This document shows, piece by piece, positions 42,761 to 51,976 of a DNA stretch of 64,000 bases (its first letter is position 1; each line of letters begins with the position of its first letter). The stretch covers positions 62,001-126,000 of the forward strand of contig NZ_FOJU01000001.1 of the NCBI RefSeq assembly GCF_900111875.1, written 5' to 3'. This DNA comes from Poseidonocella pacifica (lineage in GTDB: Bacteria; Pseudomonadota; Alphaproteobacteria; Rhodobacterales; Rhodobacteraceae). Both the position numbers and the translations under genes were made by a program. The notes beneath the pieces were generated by a model. The model saw nothing but the letters and a program-made list of their open reading frames with translations. It searched no databases and was not told the origin of the DNA.

Positions 42761-43707
42761 TCAATCTGCATCGTATCCGCAGGCCGCGAAGTAGTTGGCG
42801 CACTCTTGTGGCGTGAAGCAGTCAACGAGCCGCCCAATCGCGTTCCAAAGGCCATTGACGGTGCGGCCGCGGCCTTTCTGAGCAGCGCCTTGAGCTTGTA
42901 GAAAGCCATCTCGATCGGGTTGAAGTCAGGGCTATAGGGCGGAAGGAACAGAAGCTTTGCGCCCGCCGCCTCCATTATCTCCCGCACCGACGCCCGTTTG
43001 TGGCTCGAGAGTTTGTCCATGATGACGACATCGCCGGGGCGCAGCGTTGGGATCAGCACGTGGCGGACATAGGCCTCGAACCAGTCGCCGTTTATCGGCC
43101 TGTCGAGCGTCATTGGCGCGACCATGCCGGTCTTTCGCAACCCGGCGACCAGCGTCGTTGTCTTGCGGTGCCTATGCGGAAAGCCCATCCGCAACCTCTC
43201 GCCCTCGCGGCAACGCCCGTGACTGCGGGCCATGTTCGTGGCTGTCCAGGTCTCGTCGATGAACACCAGGCGCTCCGGATCGAGGTCGAACTGCCCGTCG
43301 AACCAGTCCAGGCGCTTCTTCAGGACGTCCTCGCGATCCTGCTCGACGGCGTGGTCGGTCTTTTTTTTGCGTGTAATGCCGTGGCGTCGGAAGAACCGCC
43401 GCAGGGACGAGGTCGAGGTTGCGACGCCGTGCTCGGACAGATGCTTGCAAAATTCCGCTAGCGTCAGGTCAGGCGTGTCTTCCAACGCAGCGTGGATCAC
43501 CTAGGCGTTCGCCTCGATCTTACGAGAGCGTGTGTCACCGCCCTGCGGTTTTGGCGCGAACGACCCCGTGGCCCGCCGCTCATTGTCCCAGCGGATCGCC
43601 GTAGACGGCGCGACACCGTATCTCGCCCCTGCAGCCCGTCGGCTCAAGCCCCCGTCAATCGCCCCGATCACTCGTTCCCTAAGGTTCATGGAAAGTGGTT
43701 TGCCCAT
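42761..43707 (-). pseudogene. IS630-family transposase, broken by one stop and one frameshift
   Basis: From MGKPLSMNLRERVIGAIDGG with a helix-turn-helix, the reading meets TAG at 43501-43503 and continues in the same frame (VIHAALEDTPDLTLAEFCKH). DDE elements follow: VFIDETWTATNMARSHGRC, GDVVIMDKLSSHKRASV, and FLPPYSPDFNPIEMAFYKLK. Near 42860-42870 one base seems lost: the family tail (VNGLWNAIGRLVDCFTPQEC) lies in another frame and ends at 42761. Otherwise nearly whole, so the damage is recent compared with the IS3/IS5 pair. Confidence 0.85.
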
Positions 43708-43959
43708 CGCTGCCCCTGAGCCAATGGAGGAGTGCAGTGAAACTGACGTCCCATCAATAGGTTGGCAGTTTATGTTCACGTTACGATCGCACGATATCGT
43801 GCCATGTCATTTTCGCTTCGTTCCACCGTGAACCCGACCTAAGTCGCGAAGTTTTCGTTTTTTCTTGCTCACTCTTAGTTGCATTAGCTAACCTCAGTCT
43901 CAATTTTTCAGGTTAGTGTCGATGGAAGTTTAAACGCAAAATTGGTGGAGTTCTTGTAC
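43708..43959. promoter_or_regulatory. Upstream region of the RHS gene with an inverted repeat
   Basis: AT-rich 252-bp gap between the IS630 remnant and the RHS gene. CTAACCT (43888-43894) and AGGTTAG (43910-43916) form a perfect 7-bp inverted repeat with 15-base spacer, 43 bp before the start codon. It may be an operator or mRNA hairpin. No convincing -35/-10 pair can be fixed by eye. Confidence 0.35.
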
Positions 43960-46900
43960 ATGGCTGGCATTTGCATTCGAAAATTTGCTGTTGTCTCCAT
44001 GCTTGCTGCAGCCGTTCATACCTCGGCGGTTTGGGCGCAGGAAGAGCAAGAGCCAACCCCAATTGAAGTTGTCTCCGCTGCTAAAATATCGTTGGTTTCA
44101 GGATTCAGTTCGGGAGAAACGGCAGCGGCCGCGTCCACGATCGTGCCAGATCTTTTTTCGGGAATACTCTCTGCCTCGATACCCATTGCTTTGCCTCCCG
44201 GTCGCGGAGGCATGACCCCTTCGGTTGCGCTGACTTACAAGAGTACCAACGAGAACGGATGGCTTGGAATTGGCTGGGACTTTAACCCGGGAATCATCAC
44301 CGTTGGGGATGAACTTAACAACGCCAACGTTCCATTCACGTTGCTCACTGACTCGGGGACGACAAGCTTGGTTCGCCATACCAATAATACTTACCGGCCA
44401 CAACTAGACGGCTCGTTCACGGACTACATCGAGGTTGGAGAAAATGGGTGGCTGGCGTTGGACCGTTCCGGCGTCCAGTATCGGTTTGGCTCAACATCGA
44501 ACACTAGAGACCAAGGGGCGGATGGGAGGGCAACTAGGTGGTATGTTGACCAGGTGGTTGACACGAACGGAAATTTTGCCAGTTACGAATACCGTATCAG
44601 GGGCAACAAGCGGTACATCCATGAAATCCGGTATTCCGGGTCGCAGAATGCCAACGGTGAGGTTGTTGACGAACCTCCACACGCCGTGCGTTTCGAATAC
44701 GAAGCGCGTCCGGACGTATCTATCGGTTTTCTAGACGGTAGGCGGATTGTTTCTGATCGTCGGATGAAATCGATTGCGGTCAGTTCGTATGGGAAGCTTC
44801 AGTGGAAGTATGACTTAGCTTACAAGACATCGGTTGGGTCCCGTAGATCATTGCTGATCGCGGCCACGCAGGTTTTTGCCTCCGGAGATTCTTTGCGCCC
44901 GACCGTCATTGACTACTATGAAAGCGCGCCCGTTTTTTCGTCAGAAGCCGATGTAGTGCTCCCAGCGAATTCTTCAGGAACAGATGAAATTCGCTGGACG
45001 GGCGGAGCTAGCGCTTCACTAATGGCATATCCTGATAGAAATGCTGACGCACTCGCCGAGTTTTGTATACCAGAAGCGGGCGCGCTTACCTGTTGGGCGC
45101 GAGAAGGGAAGACCTTGCAAGATCCCCAACAATTACCGGGATACCGCGAAGGACGGATGAATTTCGATGCTTCTATAGTGCAGTATCCGGATATTAACTT
45201 AGATGGGGCGGCCGATGTTTGTGCACACTTTAGTCACGCGCTGCAGTGTTGGTTGTCTATTGGCAATGACCTCCAGCCGGTTTCCAGCCCAAAGTGGGAT
45301 TTCAAGTATAAGCCGACTGTTTCGACGGTGAGATATGTGGATGTGAACGGTGATCGTTTTCCCGATATTTGCAGACTGACAGAGCCCGGCATTGAGTGTT
45401 TCCCAGGTAGCCAATCGGGCTTCCGGTTGGGAGGTGGTGCGCGCATCGACGGCCCAAGGTGGAAGGACATTGTCGTCACGATTGGTAATCTACCAGAAGT
45501 TGTCAATAACACGGATTGGAGCGAAGCGCGCTACCACTCGACCATCCAGTTTATTCGCTTGAACGATGATGAAATGGCCGATGTCTGCGCGCGAGATCGC
45601 AATGGTATCGAGTGCTTCATATCTACAGGGACGAGCTACGACCTCGCAAACCCGATCCGGGGCCCAGCTTGGGCTGACGGCAATGCAGACCCGGAGAATA
45701 CGGAGTGGAAGCTCCCGCAATACAACTCGACCATTAGTTTTCCCGATCTCAACGGGGACAGGTTGAACGATGTTTGCGGGCGTGATGAAAGCGGCATTGT
45801 GTGCTACCTTAACACACTGGGCAAGTTCGACTTGAACACCCCGATCCGGGGCCCGGCCTGGGCAGACGTGGTCGCCGTGGTCCCCCCAGGGATGTTAGTG
45901 CCGCCTCCAGACCCAAAAGACTGGAGCCAACCGCAAAGGTTCGAGTCCATTCGGTTCACGGATTTGAACGGTGACGGGACGGACGACGTTTGCGGGCGGG
46001 ATGCGGACGGACTCATATGCTACCTGACGGATGAAAGAGGTCGATTTTCAACGGCGGGAATCCGGGGGCCGGCGTTCAAGGACGGCGGCAAACCTGACTG
46101 GTCTCAGGCAAATATTTACAAAACCCTCAGGTTTGTTGATTTCGATGGCAACGGTGCCCTCGATGCTTGTTTTCGCGGTCCAAAGGGCATCACGTGCCAT
46201 TTCAGAACTGACTTTGCTTCCGACAAGCTACGTAGCATCAGGAATCAAATTGGCGGATCAACCCGCATTGATTACAGACCATCCTCCGGACCCGCCCAAG
46301 TTCGCATGCCCTACGTGCAGTTGCTGCCCTCCAAGGTTTCAACGGACGACGGTCGTGGCAACACCGTAGAGCAATCCTTCGAGTTCTCGAACGGTATCTA
46401 CAACGTCGTACAGAACCAATTCCGGGGGTTTGGCTCGGTTCGGGTGACGACGCCCGGCGACGACAGCGTGCAGGGCAAGGTCGAAAGGTACGTATTCCTG
46501 CAAGGCGATGGGAACGCCCCAAGTAGGGCGGACCCGGACTCGGCCGTGGCAAAGATGCGCGGACGCCTCAAGTCCCACACGGTCGAGACGCTTGGAGGAG
46601 AAACGCTAACCAAGGTCGAGAACACCTACGAGGTATTGGTTGACGGACCCTGGTATTTCATTCCGTTGAAGGAAAGAACCGAGATTGAATGCGCCAACAC
46701 GCGGTGCGTAGAGGTCAATCGCATACAGGCCGAGTACGAAAGCCAAAACGGGAACCGGATCCGGCAAATCCACCTCGGTTTGCCGGGTATCGCTTCCGAC
46801 GACAGGACCATGACCTGGGACTACGTGCCAGAGGCCAACCATATCAGCGACCGGGTCGCGACCGAGAAGGCCTTTGCTGGCCGGGCGACCGAGAAACTGG

Positions 46901-49900
46901 TCGCCCGTATCGACTATGCCTATGACGATGCGGCCGGCTGTGACAGTCAGGACATCGAACCTGCTCGACTCGAAAGGGGAAACACGACCGAGATCGTTCG
47001 TTGGAACGATGTCGGCCCCGATGTCGTTGTCGCCATGCGCTACGACCAATATGGCAACTTGATTTGCTCACGGTCCGAAACCGGAAACGAGTTGACCCTA
47101 ACTTACGATGGAACCGGCACTTTCGTTCGGACCTCGCGAAATGGTCTGGGGCACGTGGTCCGCCAGGCCATCGCGGGAATGGATGGCCAATTGGATGATA
47201 GGCTATACGGTACGCTACTGAGCGTGACCGACGCGAACGGCGCCACGACGCGGTACGATTACGACGAGTTTGGTAGGAAAACTTCCGAGATTAACCCGGA
47301 CGGTTCGGAAGTTCGTTTCGACTTCTTCGATTGGGGCGACCCGAACAAGCAACGCGTTCGTTCCACGAGTGCAATGGGCATATGGCAGGATGACTATTTT
47401 GATGGGCTCGGGCGGTCCTGGCTTACCGTCTTGCTATCCGATACGAAGACCGCGCGATCGCATACCGAGTACAACAGTTACGGCTTGGTAGCGCGATCGA
47501 CGAGTTCCACGCCTGAGGGAATGGCCGAGATCTGGGCGACGTTCGAATACGACTCACTCGGGCGAATTCTACGGCGAGAATTCGACGGATCCAGGCTGCA
47601 CCAAACGTGTTATGCCCCGCTTGCTCTGGTGACTGTGGATCCGACCGGACAGCGCCGGGCGGTAGAACTCGACTCTTCTGGGCAGGTGATCAAGTTCCGG
47701 GAGTATGCCGAACGCGCAAACGACTGCTACGTTGGCCCTTCCGAGGCAAGTCGGGAAACCGTTTTCGAGCGCGATGCGCTCGGCCTGGTCGTCGGTATAT
47801 CGAGCGGTGGCAGGCAGGAACGCTTTAAATACGACAGCCTTGGCCGCCGGATCGCCGTGTCGACGCCGGACAGCGGCGAGCGGGTTTACCGGTACGATTC
47901 GACCGGAAACGTCGTTGAAGAAATCGATCCCACGGGGCAGAAAACGAGCCTTCGGCGCGATATCCTCGGGCGGGTGATCGAAAAGCGCGTCCAAGATGGT
48001 TCGGGCGACACGATTAAGAAAGTTCTTTACCGATACGACGAGGGGCTCAATGCCGTCGGCAGGATGAGTTCGGTACTAGATGCCGTCGGTCGTACCACGC
48101 TCGCGTATGCCGCGTCCGGCCAGCTAGCAGCATCGGTGCGGTCGATCGACGGGAAAGTGTACTCTACCCACACGGTTTTTGACGCCGACGGACGTTTGTC
48201 CAAGTTGGTCTACCCCGACGGAAAAGTGTTGCAATACGAATACGTTGGGAGGTGGTTAAGCCGCGTCAGAGACGACCAGAATGTACTTGCCGAGTACGCC
48301 GATTTCGATCCGCGAACCGGCGCGCAAAGGGTGAAATACCTTGGCGGCACGGAGATCGAGGTAAGCTACGGCAAGGACCCAAACACGACGTGTAGCGAGC
48401 ATCCATTCCGTGTCTGCAACATTCATGCTTTCGGAGCAGGCGAGACAATACTTTCCCAGGGCCTGTCCTATGACAGCCAAGGAAATGTCACCGCTCTTTC
48501 CGACTCCAGTACGGGCACATCTAAGTTCGAATACGACCAATTTTTTCGCTTGAAGACCTACAGCGTCGAAGGTGTCTCCACGGACTGGGACTACGATAGG
48601 TTCGACAACCCGGTTGCCCCGGTTGATAGCGGGACCGCGTTTCCTGAGGAGGAGAAGCGTGGGGATAACAGGCTAACGGAAGTTCTCGGCGCCCGGTTGG
48701 AATACGATACACTTGGGCGCGTGACAAGGATCAGCAAGGGCAATTCACGTTGGGACTTGACTTACGAAGAAACCGGGCGCGTATCCAAGGTTGTTCGAGA
48801 TGGTAGGCTCGTTGTCGAGTACATCTTCGACGGTGACGGCCTGTTGCTGGCGCGCAAAACGCCAAGCGGAACGACGGCTTACATCGGGAAACACTACGAG
48901 TGCAATTCCCGGGGCTGCCTGCGCAAGATCTATGCCGACGGGGCCCTAATCGCGACTGAAGACGCGAACAATGCCGAGCTGCATGTCTTGGTTGCCGATT
49001 ACAAGCGCTCGGTCCGGGCGCTGGTAAGCGGTCAAGGGATCACGGAGACCCGCTTCGATTACGACGTTTGGGGAAATCTCGTCCGCAGCGAAGCGAACGT
49101 GCGCAAGGCCGGGCTGACATCCGGATTGTTCCACGCTTTCGACGGATCCCTGTTGGACGAAGCCACAGATCTCTACACGATGGGACAACGCCAGTACGCG
49201 CCGGACTTGCATCGGTTCCTGCAACCAGACGGCATCGCGGTTGACCCAGGCTCCATGGCCCGTTCAAACCGGTACGCGTACTCGTTCAACAACCCCGCAA
49301 CATACTCGGATCCAAACGGGGATCTTCCATTCATAGTCGTCGCGATTATTGCCGGAGCGGCGATTGGCGGAATCGATGCAATTATTAATGACAAAGACGT
49401 GTTCGCCGGGATCATCAAGGGCGCTGCTTTCGGGGCGGCGACCGGCGCGCTGGCCTACGTGGGCTATGCTGCGGCATTTGAGCTCACGGGTAGCGCCTTG
49501 GCGAGTAGTACCGTGGGCGGCGCCCTTACGGGCGCTTTCAGCGCGGCGGCCAATGGAGGGGATATCGGCCGTGGGGTGGCGACGGGGGCAATCACGGGCT
49601 TCGTTGGCGGTGCGGTGGGCTTAGGATATGGAAACGCGATCACCGCGGATTCACCGTCGGAAGCCGTGTTCGGGCAAATTGGCCGAGATGCACTACGCGG
49701 TGCTGCCCAGGGCTTCGTCGTTTCACAGGTCTACGGGGGGGATGCCGGCGAAGCCATGCTGCGAGGAGCGACCAGGGCAATCGTTGCCGGACAAGCCACC
49801 AACGCGATCGGCTACTCGGTCGGCCTGGTGCTGAGCCGTGGCGAGCAGCCCACTTGGTATCGAAATGGGTACGTGTTTAGAGCAAACTCCAAGATGGCGG

Positions 49901-50199
49901 GCCCCGGAGTGAATATCGGAATATTCTCGACGATCAACCCCACACCATACGACTTGGCAATCGCCGGTGACTTCACGAAGTTGAAGAACCTGGGCGATCT
50001 GATCGCTGCAGATCAACTTATAACGCATGAGCAGGGTCACATTTCGCAGTATTACTCGCTTGGCGGGGGATACCTTCCTGCATACGGCGCAGCCGCGTTC
50101 AAACAGGGCCTTTCCGACAACTATTACGAAACGAGCATAGCTCCTCCGGCGCTGTCCAACCCGCAACTGAATCAGCAGTTTCCCGGGCTTTATAAATAA
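43960..50199 (+). CDS. Secreted RHS/YD-repeat protein with Cys-paired repeats and HEQGH C-terminal domain
   Basis: 2079 residues. Signal peptide to about residue 25 (VVSMLAAAVHTSAVWAQ). Next an SpvB-like N-terminal region (GRGGMTPSVALTYKSTNENG, then LGIGWDFNPG). Seven FG-GAP/VCBS-like repeats follow at 45028-46200, each DxNxDxxxDxC-x8-C. Then come YD repeats (to about 49150) and the RHS core end (MGQRQYAPDLHRFLQPDGI, then RYAYSFNNPATYSDPNGD). A Gly/Ala-rich hydrophobic stretch of about 170 residues follows. The last 110 residues hold HEQGH (50026-50040) and a downstream YYET. The tip looks like a zinc metallopeptidase toxin. ATG at 43960 with GGAG upstream. Confidence 0.85.
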   Translation: MAGICIRKFAVVSMLAAAVHTSAVWAQEEQEPTPIEVVSAAKISLVSGFSSGETAAAASTIVPDLFSGILSASIPIALPPGRGGMTPSVALTYKSTNENGWLGIGWDFNPGIITVGDELNNANVPFTLLTDSGTTSLVRHTNNTYRPQLDGSFTDYIEVGENGWLALDRSGVQYRFGSTSNTRDQGADGRATRWYVDQVVDTNGNFASYEYRIRGNKRYIHEIRYSGSQNANGEVVDEPPHAVRFEYEARPDVSIGFLDGRRIVSDRRMKSIAVSSYGKLQWKYDLAYKTSVGSRRSLLIAATQVFASGDSLRPTVIDYYESAPVFSSEADVVLPANSSGTDEIRWTGGASASLMAYPDRNADALAEFCIPEAGALTCWAREGKTLQDPQQLPGYREGRMNFDASIVQYPDINLDGAADVCAHFSHALQCWLSIGNDLQPVSSPKWDFKYKPTVSTVRYVDVNGDRFPDICRLTEPGIECFPGSQSGFRLGGGARIDGPRWKDIVVTIGNLPEVVNNTDWSEARYHSTIQFIRLNDDEMADVCARDRNGIECFISTGTSYDLANPIRGPAWADGNADPENTEWKLPQYNSTISFPDLNGDRLNDVCGRDESGIVCYLNTLGKFDLNTPIRGPAWADVVAVVPPGMLVPPPDPKDWSQPQRFESIRFTDLNGDGTDDVCGRDADGLICYLTDERGRFSTAGIRGPAFKDGGKPDWSQANIYKTLRFVDFDGNGALDACFRGPKGITCHFRTDFASDKLRSIRNQIGGSTRIDYRPSSGPAQVRMPYVQLLPSKVSTDDGRGNTVEQSFEFSNGIYNVVQNQFRGFGSVRVTTPGDDSVQGKVERYVFLQGDGNAPSRADPDSAVAKMRGRLKSHTVETLGGETLTKVENTYEVLVDGPWYFIPLKERTEIECANTRCVEVNRIQAEYESQNGNRIRQIHLGLPGIASDDRTMTWDYVPEANHISDRVATEKAFAGRATEKLVARIDYAYDDAAGCDSQDIEPARLERGNTTEIVRWNDVGPDVVVAMRYDQYGNLICSRSETGNELTLTYDGTGTFVRTSRNGLGHVVRQAIAGMDGQLDDRLYGTLLSVTDANGATTRYDYDEFGRKTSEINPDGSEVRFDFFDWGDPNKQRVRSTSAMGIWQDDYFDGLGRSWLTVLLSDTKTARSHTEYNSYGLVARSTSSTPEGMAEIWATFEYDSLGRILRREFDGSRLHQTCYAPLALVTVDPTGQRRAVELDSSGQVIKFREYAERANDCYVGPSEASRETVFERDALGLVVGISSGGRQERFKYDSLGRRIAVSTPDSGERVYRYDSTGNVVEEIDPTGQKTSLRRDILGRVIEKRVQDGSGDTIKKVLYRYDEGLNAVGRMSSVLDAVGRTTLAYAASGQLAASVRSIDGKVYSTHTVFDADGRLSKLVYPDGKVLQYEYVGRWLSRVRDDQNVLAEYADFDPRTGAQRVKYLGGTEIEVSYGKDPNTTCSEHPFRVCNIHAFGAGETILSQGLSYDSQGNVTALSDSSTGTSKFEYDQFFRLKTYSVEGVSTDWDYDRFDNPVAPVDSGTAFPEEEKRGDNRLTEVLGARLEYDTLGRVTRISKGNSRWDLTYEETGRVSKVVRDGRLVVEYIFDGDGLLLARKTPSGTTAYIGKHYECNSRGCLRKIYADGALIATEDANNAELHVLVADYKRSVRALVSGQGITETRFDYDVWGNLVRSEANVRKAGLTSGLFHAFDGSLLDEATDLYTMGQRQYAPDLHRFLQPDGIAVDPGSMARSNRYAYSFNNPATYSDPNGDLPFIVVAIIAGAAIGGIDAIINDKDVFAGIIKGAAFGAATGALAYVGYAAAFELTGSALASSTVGGALTGAFSAAANGGDIGRGVATGAITGFVGGAVGLGYGNAITADSPSEAVFGQIGRDALRGAAQGFVVSQVYGGDAGEAMLRGATRAIVAGQATNAIGYSVGLVLSRGEQPTWYRNGYVFRANSKMAGPGVNIGIFSTINPTPYDLAIAGDFTKLKNLGDLIAADQLITHEQGHISQYYSLGGGYLPAYGAAAFKQGLSDNYYETSIAPPALSNPQLNQQFPGLYK

Positions 50200-50208
50200 C
50201 GGGGGTTC

Positions 50209-51333
50209 ATGATGAGGACGAGATTGCACCATTTGCTTGTAGGTCTCGCCGTGCTTGCTAGCCCGGCGCCTGCCGAGACGATTAGCCATCCAGACGAGTT
50301 GCTCGACTTTGCGGCGGTGGAGCGCGGCTACTCCGAAGACCTGCGGTTTTTCTCTTTTTTTTCCAACGGCGGTGCTGTCCTAAGCGCTGACGGCAAGGGT
50401 ATCGCGCGCGCGGCACATTCGATCTGGCAAGATACCGGGAAGTCTTCTCTCATAATCGTCGGCCACGCCGACGACTTGGGCAGCGAAGCCTTCAATCTCG
50501 AACTCGGCATGCGACGCGCGGTTCAGACGTTTGATTTACTAAAGGGATCCGGTGGCGATATTCGAAGGATCGCGGTTGTCTCTGGGGGGGAAGTGAATTC
50601 CTTGGTTCCCACGACTGGTGTACTCCAGGAAGCCCATAACCGGCGTGTTGAGATTTTCGTCTCGGACGATGACTGGCAGGATATGGAGGTAACTTGGCTG
50701 GAGCTCGCGACACCGGGTCAAGAGGACCGTGCGATCCTAGAGAAGGTGCTTGGGGAATCCCAAGTTGATGCCGAAATGGTGTCAGCAAGGATCGTCGACC
50801 CCGACGCGGGAACGACCCTCATCGTCTACCAATCCGCGGGTCGCTGTTTCGCCGGTTGCTTTACCGGAATATTGCGCGAAGGGGAAGAAGGCTGGGCGCG
50901 AGCTCTGCGCGGACCGCGTGGATCAGACGTAGAACTATCACGAAGCAGTCCACTCGAGTTGGCGTATTGGACATTGCAAGAAGACCGGTACTGTCGCAGC
51001 ACCTTGGACGTTCAAGGCACTACCCTCGACGTGAAGTCCCCGAGCTTGTGCGTTATTCACAGAACCGCGTTCGTTCCTGCTCATCGAGCACTGGTCGGAA
51101 CCTGGTCGAGCGGCGACTGCACGTCGAGTGCCTCCGTATCCCTTCGAGAAGATGGCGCGGCGCGTTGGTACGGCTTGGCTGCAGAATGGGATCTGGTGGA
51201 CGGCCAGTTGTTCGTTACACGAAATGACGACCTGGTTGTTGAAATGGTCGTTTCGGAAATCAAGCTCGACAGCTTCGTAGGCCGTGACGGAGACCAAGTG
51301 CAAACGTTCCGCGACTGTAGTTTTCAGCGCTAG
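50209..51333 (+). CDS. Exported protein with OmpA-like domain, partner of the RHS protein
   Basis: 374 residues. Signal peptide (LLVGLAVLASPAPAE). Residues of about 45-150 form an OmpA-like domain: SLIIVGHADDLGSEAFNLEL, then GMRRAVQTFDLL and NRRVEIFVSDD, which normally binds peptidoglycan. The last 220 residues are beta-rich with about seven Cys (CFAGCF, RYCRST, LCVIHR, GDCTSS, RDCSFQ) and are not recognised. It starts 9 bp after the RHS stop with GGGGG before it, so the two are co-transcribed. It may anchor the RHS protein, help its release, or protect the cell from the tip domain. Which of these holds is unknown. Confidence 0.75.
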   Translation: MMRTRLHHLLVGLAVLASPAPAETISHPDELLDFAAVERGYSEDLRFFSFFSNGGAVLSADGKGIARAAHSIWQDTGKSSLIIVGHADDLGSEAFNLELGMRRAVQTFDLLKGSGGDIRRIAVVSGGEVNSLVPTTGVLQEAHNRRVEIFVSDDDWQDMEVTWLELATPGQEDRAILEKVLGESQVDAEMVSARIVDPDAGTTLIVYQSAGRCFAGCFTGILREGEEGWARALRGPRGSDVELSRSSPLELAYWTLQEDRYCRSTLDVQGTTLDVKSPSLCVIHRTAFVPAHRALVGTWSSGDCTSSASVSLREDGAARWYGLAAEWDLVDGQLFVTRNDDLVVEMVVSEIKLDSFVGRDGDQVQTFRDCSFQR

Positions 51334-51703
51334 GTAATCGGGGCGCCTCCCTCCGCTGAGGAATAACAACGATCGCGTGTGCGTGGCCCGCCTCCGCGCG
51401 CGGCTGTCACATCAGTTGGATAACAGGCTAACCTCAAATCGAGGACTCTTCGGTGGAGCAGGTCATAAGCAGTGCTGGCGTCGATCGAAGCGTTCGGTCA
51501 AGGCGGATCGCTATGAACTCCGGGACGAACTCGTCGATGAGTTAAAGATTGCGGAAGTTCATTCAATCGTGAGTCCGCCTCTCGACGAGTCTGGGCGCTG
51601 GAGGGTCGGACCGACTCCCTAGTAACCTGAGGCAGGTAGGGGGTGCCTATGTGCGATCCATGTGCAATGCGATCCGCCAAGAGATTTACGATTTCACAGA
51701 TAC
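51334..51703. other. Junction between RHS pair and trb cluster, no recognised gene
   Basis: About 370 bases with only short frames. One (51377-51622) reads KRSVKADRYELRDELVDELK without family features. This is where the conjugation block meets the RHS unit. No attachment site or repeat was found by eye. Confidence 0.45.
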
Positions 51704-51976
51704 TTAGCCCTGATCGGAATCCAGTGGCTTCTGTGGGTCTGGCTTCTTGCGGTTAGCCCTCGATCCCGCCTTGCGCGCTGCAGCGAACCCGCGGTCCGTG
51801 GCCATGAAGCGGTCGAGCATGGGGGCGACGAGGCGGGCGGGCTCTAGATCCTGTCCGGTCTGTTGGCCCAGGACAGCCGCGTAGTCGCAAAGGTCACGGT
51901 GCACATCAGCGGGAAGTTCGACGGTCAGCTTGACCGGCTTGTCGTCATGGATCGGGCCAAGCTTCAGTTTCGTCAT
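51704..51976 (-). CDS. DUF2274 protein, end of the trb cluster
   Basis: 90 residues, hydrophilic: LKLGPIHDDKPVKLTVELPA, then DVHRDLCDYAAVLGQQTGQ and LVAPMLDRFMATDRGFAAAR, with a basic tail. Such DUF2274 proteins follow trbI in many integrative conjugative elements and look like small ribbon-helix-helix regulators. The ATG overlaps the trbI stop by 4 bp. The longer open frame upstream is a shadow of trbI. Confidence 0.8.
   Translation of the reverse strand: MTKLKLGPIHDDKPVKLTVELPADVHRDLCDYAAVLGQQTGQDLEPARLVAPMLDRFMATDRGFAAARKAGSRANRKKPDPQKPLDSDQG

Noticed and set aside
42745-42860. C-terminal tail of the IS630 frame as read directly
   Set aside because: The normal IS630 tail is found in the neighbouring frame, so this reading is the result of a frameshift.
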